From NCBI GenBank assembly GCA_013203525.1, contig JABMQB010000288.1:1-5720 (forward strand): a stretch of 5,720 bases of DNA, given 5' to 3'. A program made the translations under genes and the position numbers. Below, piece by piece: positions 4,955 through 5,720 of this stretch (the stretch's first letter is position 1; every line of letters begins with the position of its first letter). Below the pieces are notes generated by a model. It had not been told where the DNA came from. It worked only from the letters and a program-made list of their open reading frames with translations, and made no database searches. This stretch comes from Mariniphaga sp. GTDB lineage: Bacteria > Bacteroidota > Bacteroidia > Bacteroidales > Prolixibacteraceae.

Positions 4955-5720
4955 TTATTCAGGATTACCTTTTGTAGGAATTGAAAAGGCTAGCAACCTT
5001 GTTTCGAAATTAAGCTCAGTTATATTTCCTTCCTCGTTGGTATCGTAGGTAAATTTATTTTTAGAAATATTGGCAAAGAGTTTTAATCCGGCTTTGGTAA
5101 TATCGTTTAGCCTGAATTTATCAAGGCCTGTTTTTCTTTTAATTCTTTCAGCTAACAAAACTTCCCTTTCCGAAATTTCATTAAAATAATCAGGCAGAAT
5201 AAATTGATCAACTTCCATAAGGGCTATAATCGGTTCATTCACTGAAATATTTGCAACCTTAGCTATTAAATATTTATCGACAATTGAATCTCTATGAAAT
5301 GCTATAAAATCTTCCCCTTCAATTCTGCCCTTGTTATTTTCCCTTATACTTTTTGTGGATTCCACTTTTATCGTGTCCTTTACTACTGGTTTTGAAGGGA
5401 TTTTTTTAGGATCTTTTTTTACTTCCTTTTGAGGTTTTTGAGTTGTTTCTATTTCCGGGGTTATTGTTGCAACTTTTACAATTTGTGATGGTGGAACATC
5501 AATCTCTGAATGTTGTTTTAAAAGAATAGAAAAAGAAAAAACCAATACCAACACAGCAGCAATCCTTATTGTATAAGACCATATTTTTTGCCCTGTGGTT
5601 AATTTTAATAGCTTTGATTTTTTTCTAAAAACAACTGATTCATCAGGAAATAATATTGTATTTTGGAATAATTCAAACTCTTTTTGTTTTTCAGGATGTT
5701 TTTCAAGGTATTGTACAAAC
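4955..5720 (-). CDS. Anti-sigma-factor-like single-pass membrane protein, N-terminus beyond window edge
   Basis: The visible 254 residues read without interruption from the right edge. The cytoplasmic part holds FVQYLEKHPEKQKEFELFQ and FPDESVVFRKKSKLLK. This resembles the tail of the anti-sigma (zf-HC2-like) domain of Bacteroidota proteins encoded next to ECF sigma factors. One membrane segment follows (about 5521-5584, IWSYTIRIAAVLVLVFSFSILL). A Pro/Lys-rich linker (5363-5458, QKPQKEVKKDPKKIPSKP) resembles envelope-spanning linkers. The periplasmic C-terminal domain ends in ETRLLAFSIPTKGNPE. The start of the anti-sigma domain, with any HxxxCxxC motif, is off-window. A GTG at 5552-5554 is not the true start, because coding-like sequence continues upstream and the GTG lies inside the membrane segment. 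By family precedent the protein would hold an ECF sigma factor at the membrane until a periplasmic signal arrives. That role is inferred from architecture and neighbours; the reading frame itself is certain. Confidence 0.78.
   Translation of the reverse strand, partial: FVQYLEKHPEKQKEFELFQNTILFPDESVVFRKKSKLLKLTTGQKIWSYTIRIAAVLVLVFSFSILLKQHSEIDVPPSQIVKVATITPEIETTQKPQKEVKKDPKKIPSKPVVKDTIKVESTKSIRENNKGRIEGEDFIAFHRDSIVDKYLIAKVANISVNEPIIALMEVDQFILPDYFNEISEREVLLAERIKRKTGLDKFRLNDITKAGLKLFANISKNKFTYDTNEEGNITELNFETRLLAFSIPTKGNPE

Noticed and set aside
5552..5554. GTG as start of the anti-sigma-like protein
   Set aside because: It lies in the middle of the hydrophobic membrane segment, and the same frame continues upstream with coding-like sequence to the window edge.

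Overview
The window comes from an AT-rich member of the Bacteroidota, probably Bacteroidales or Marinilabiliales; the order is a guess. Four things point there: a MetK of the long Bacteroidota form, signal peptides ending in AQ or SQ, PorT-type outer-membrane beta-barrel proteins behind an anti-sigma-like membrane protein, and intergenic matches to the Bacteroidota -7 box TAnnTTTG. All gaps between genes are under 170 bases. No mobile element, CRISPR array, tRNA or rRNA is visible.

Layout, left to right. The 3' three quarters of metK (1-959, + strand) ends at a strong hairpin (978-1010). That hairpin also serves the convergent gene opposite it. Everything from 1018 to 5720 is on the minus strand, so it is read from right to left. 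First comes the C-terminal part of an anti-sigma-like inner-membrane protein (4955 to the right edge, N-terminus outside the window). A 301-residue outer-membrane barrel protein follows (3956-4861), then a strong terminator (3886-3934). Next are a second, paralogous barrel protein (2969-3796), a creatininase-family metal hydrolase (2119-2886) and an extended SDR / NAD-dependent epimerase-dehydratase (1018-2043). Each of the last three has a candidate TAnnTTTG box just upstream, so they may be separate or nested transcription units.

How they may work together. The anti-sigma-like protein and the first barrel gene look co-transcribed. They resemble a recurrent Bacteroidota arrangement of ECF sigma factor, anti-sigma-like membrane protein and outer-membrane barrel protein; the sigma gene would lie just beyond the right edge. 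The second barrel gene looks like a tandem duplicate that now has its own promoter behind a terminator. The creatininase-family protein and the SDR are metabolic enzymes of unknown substrate. MetK makes S-adenosylmethionine and is unrelated to the rest. The points most worth a second look are the duplicated barrel pair, a 40-residue-period repeat present in only one of the two, and the anti-sigma-like reading frame, which runs past its apparent GTG start to the window edge.
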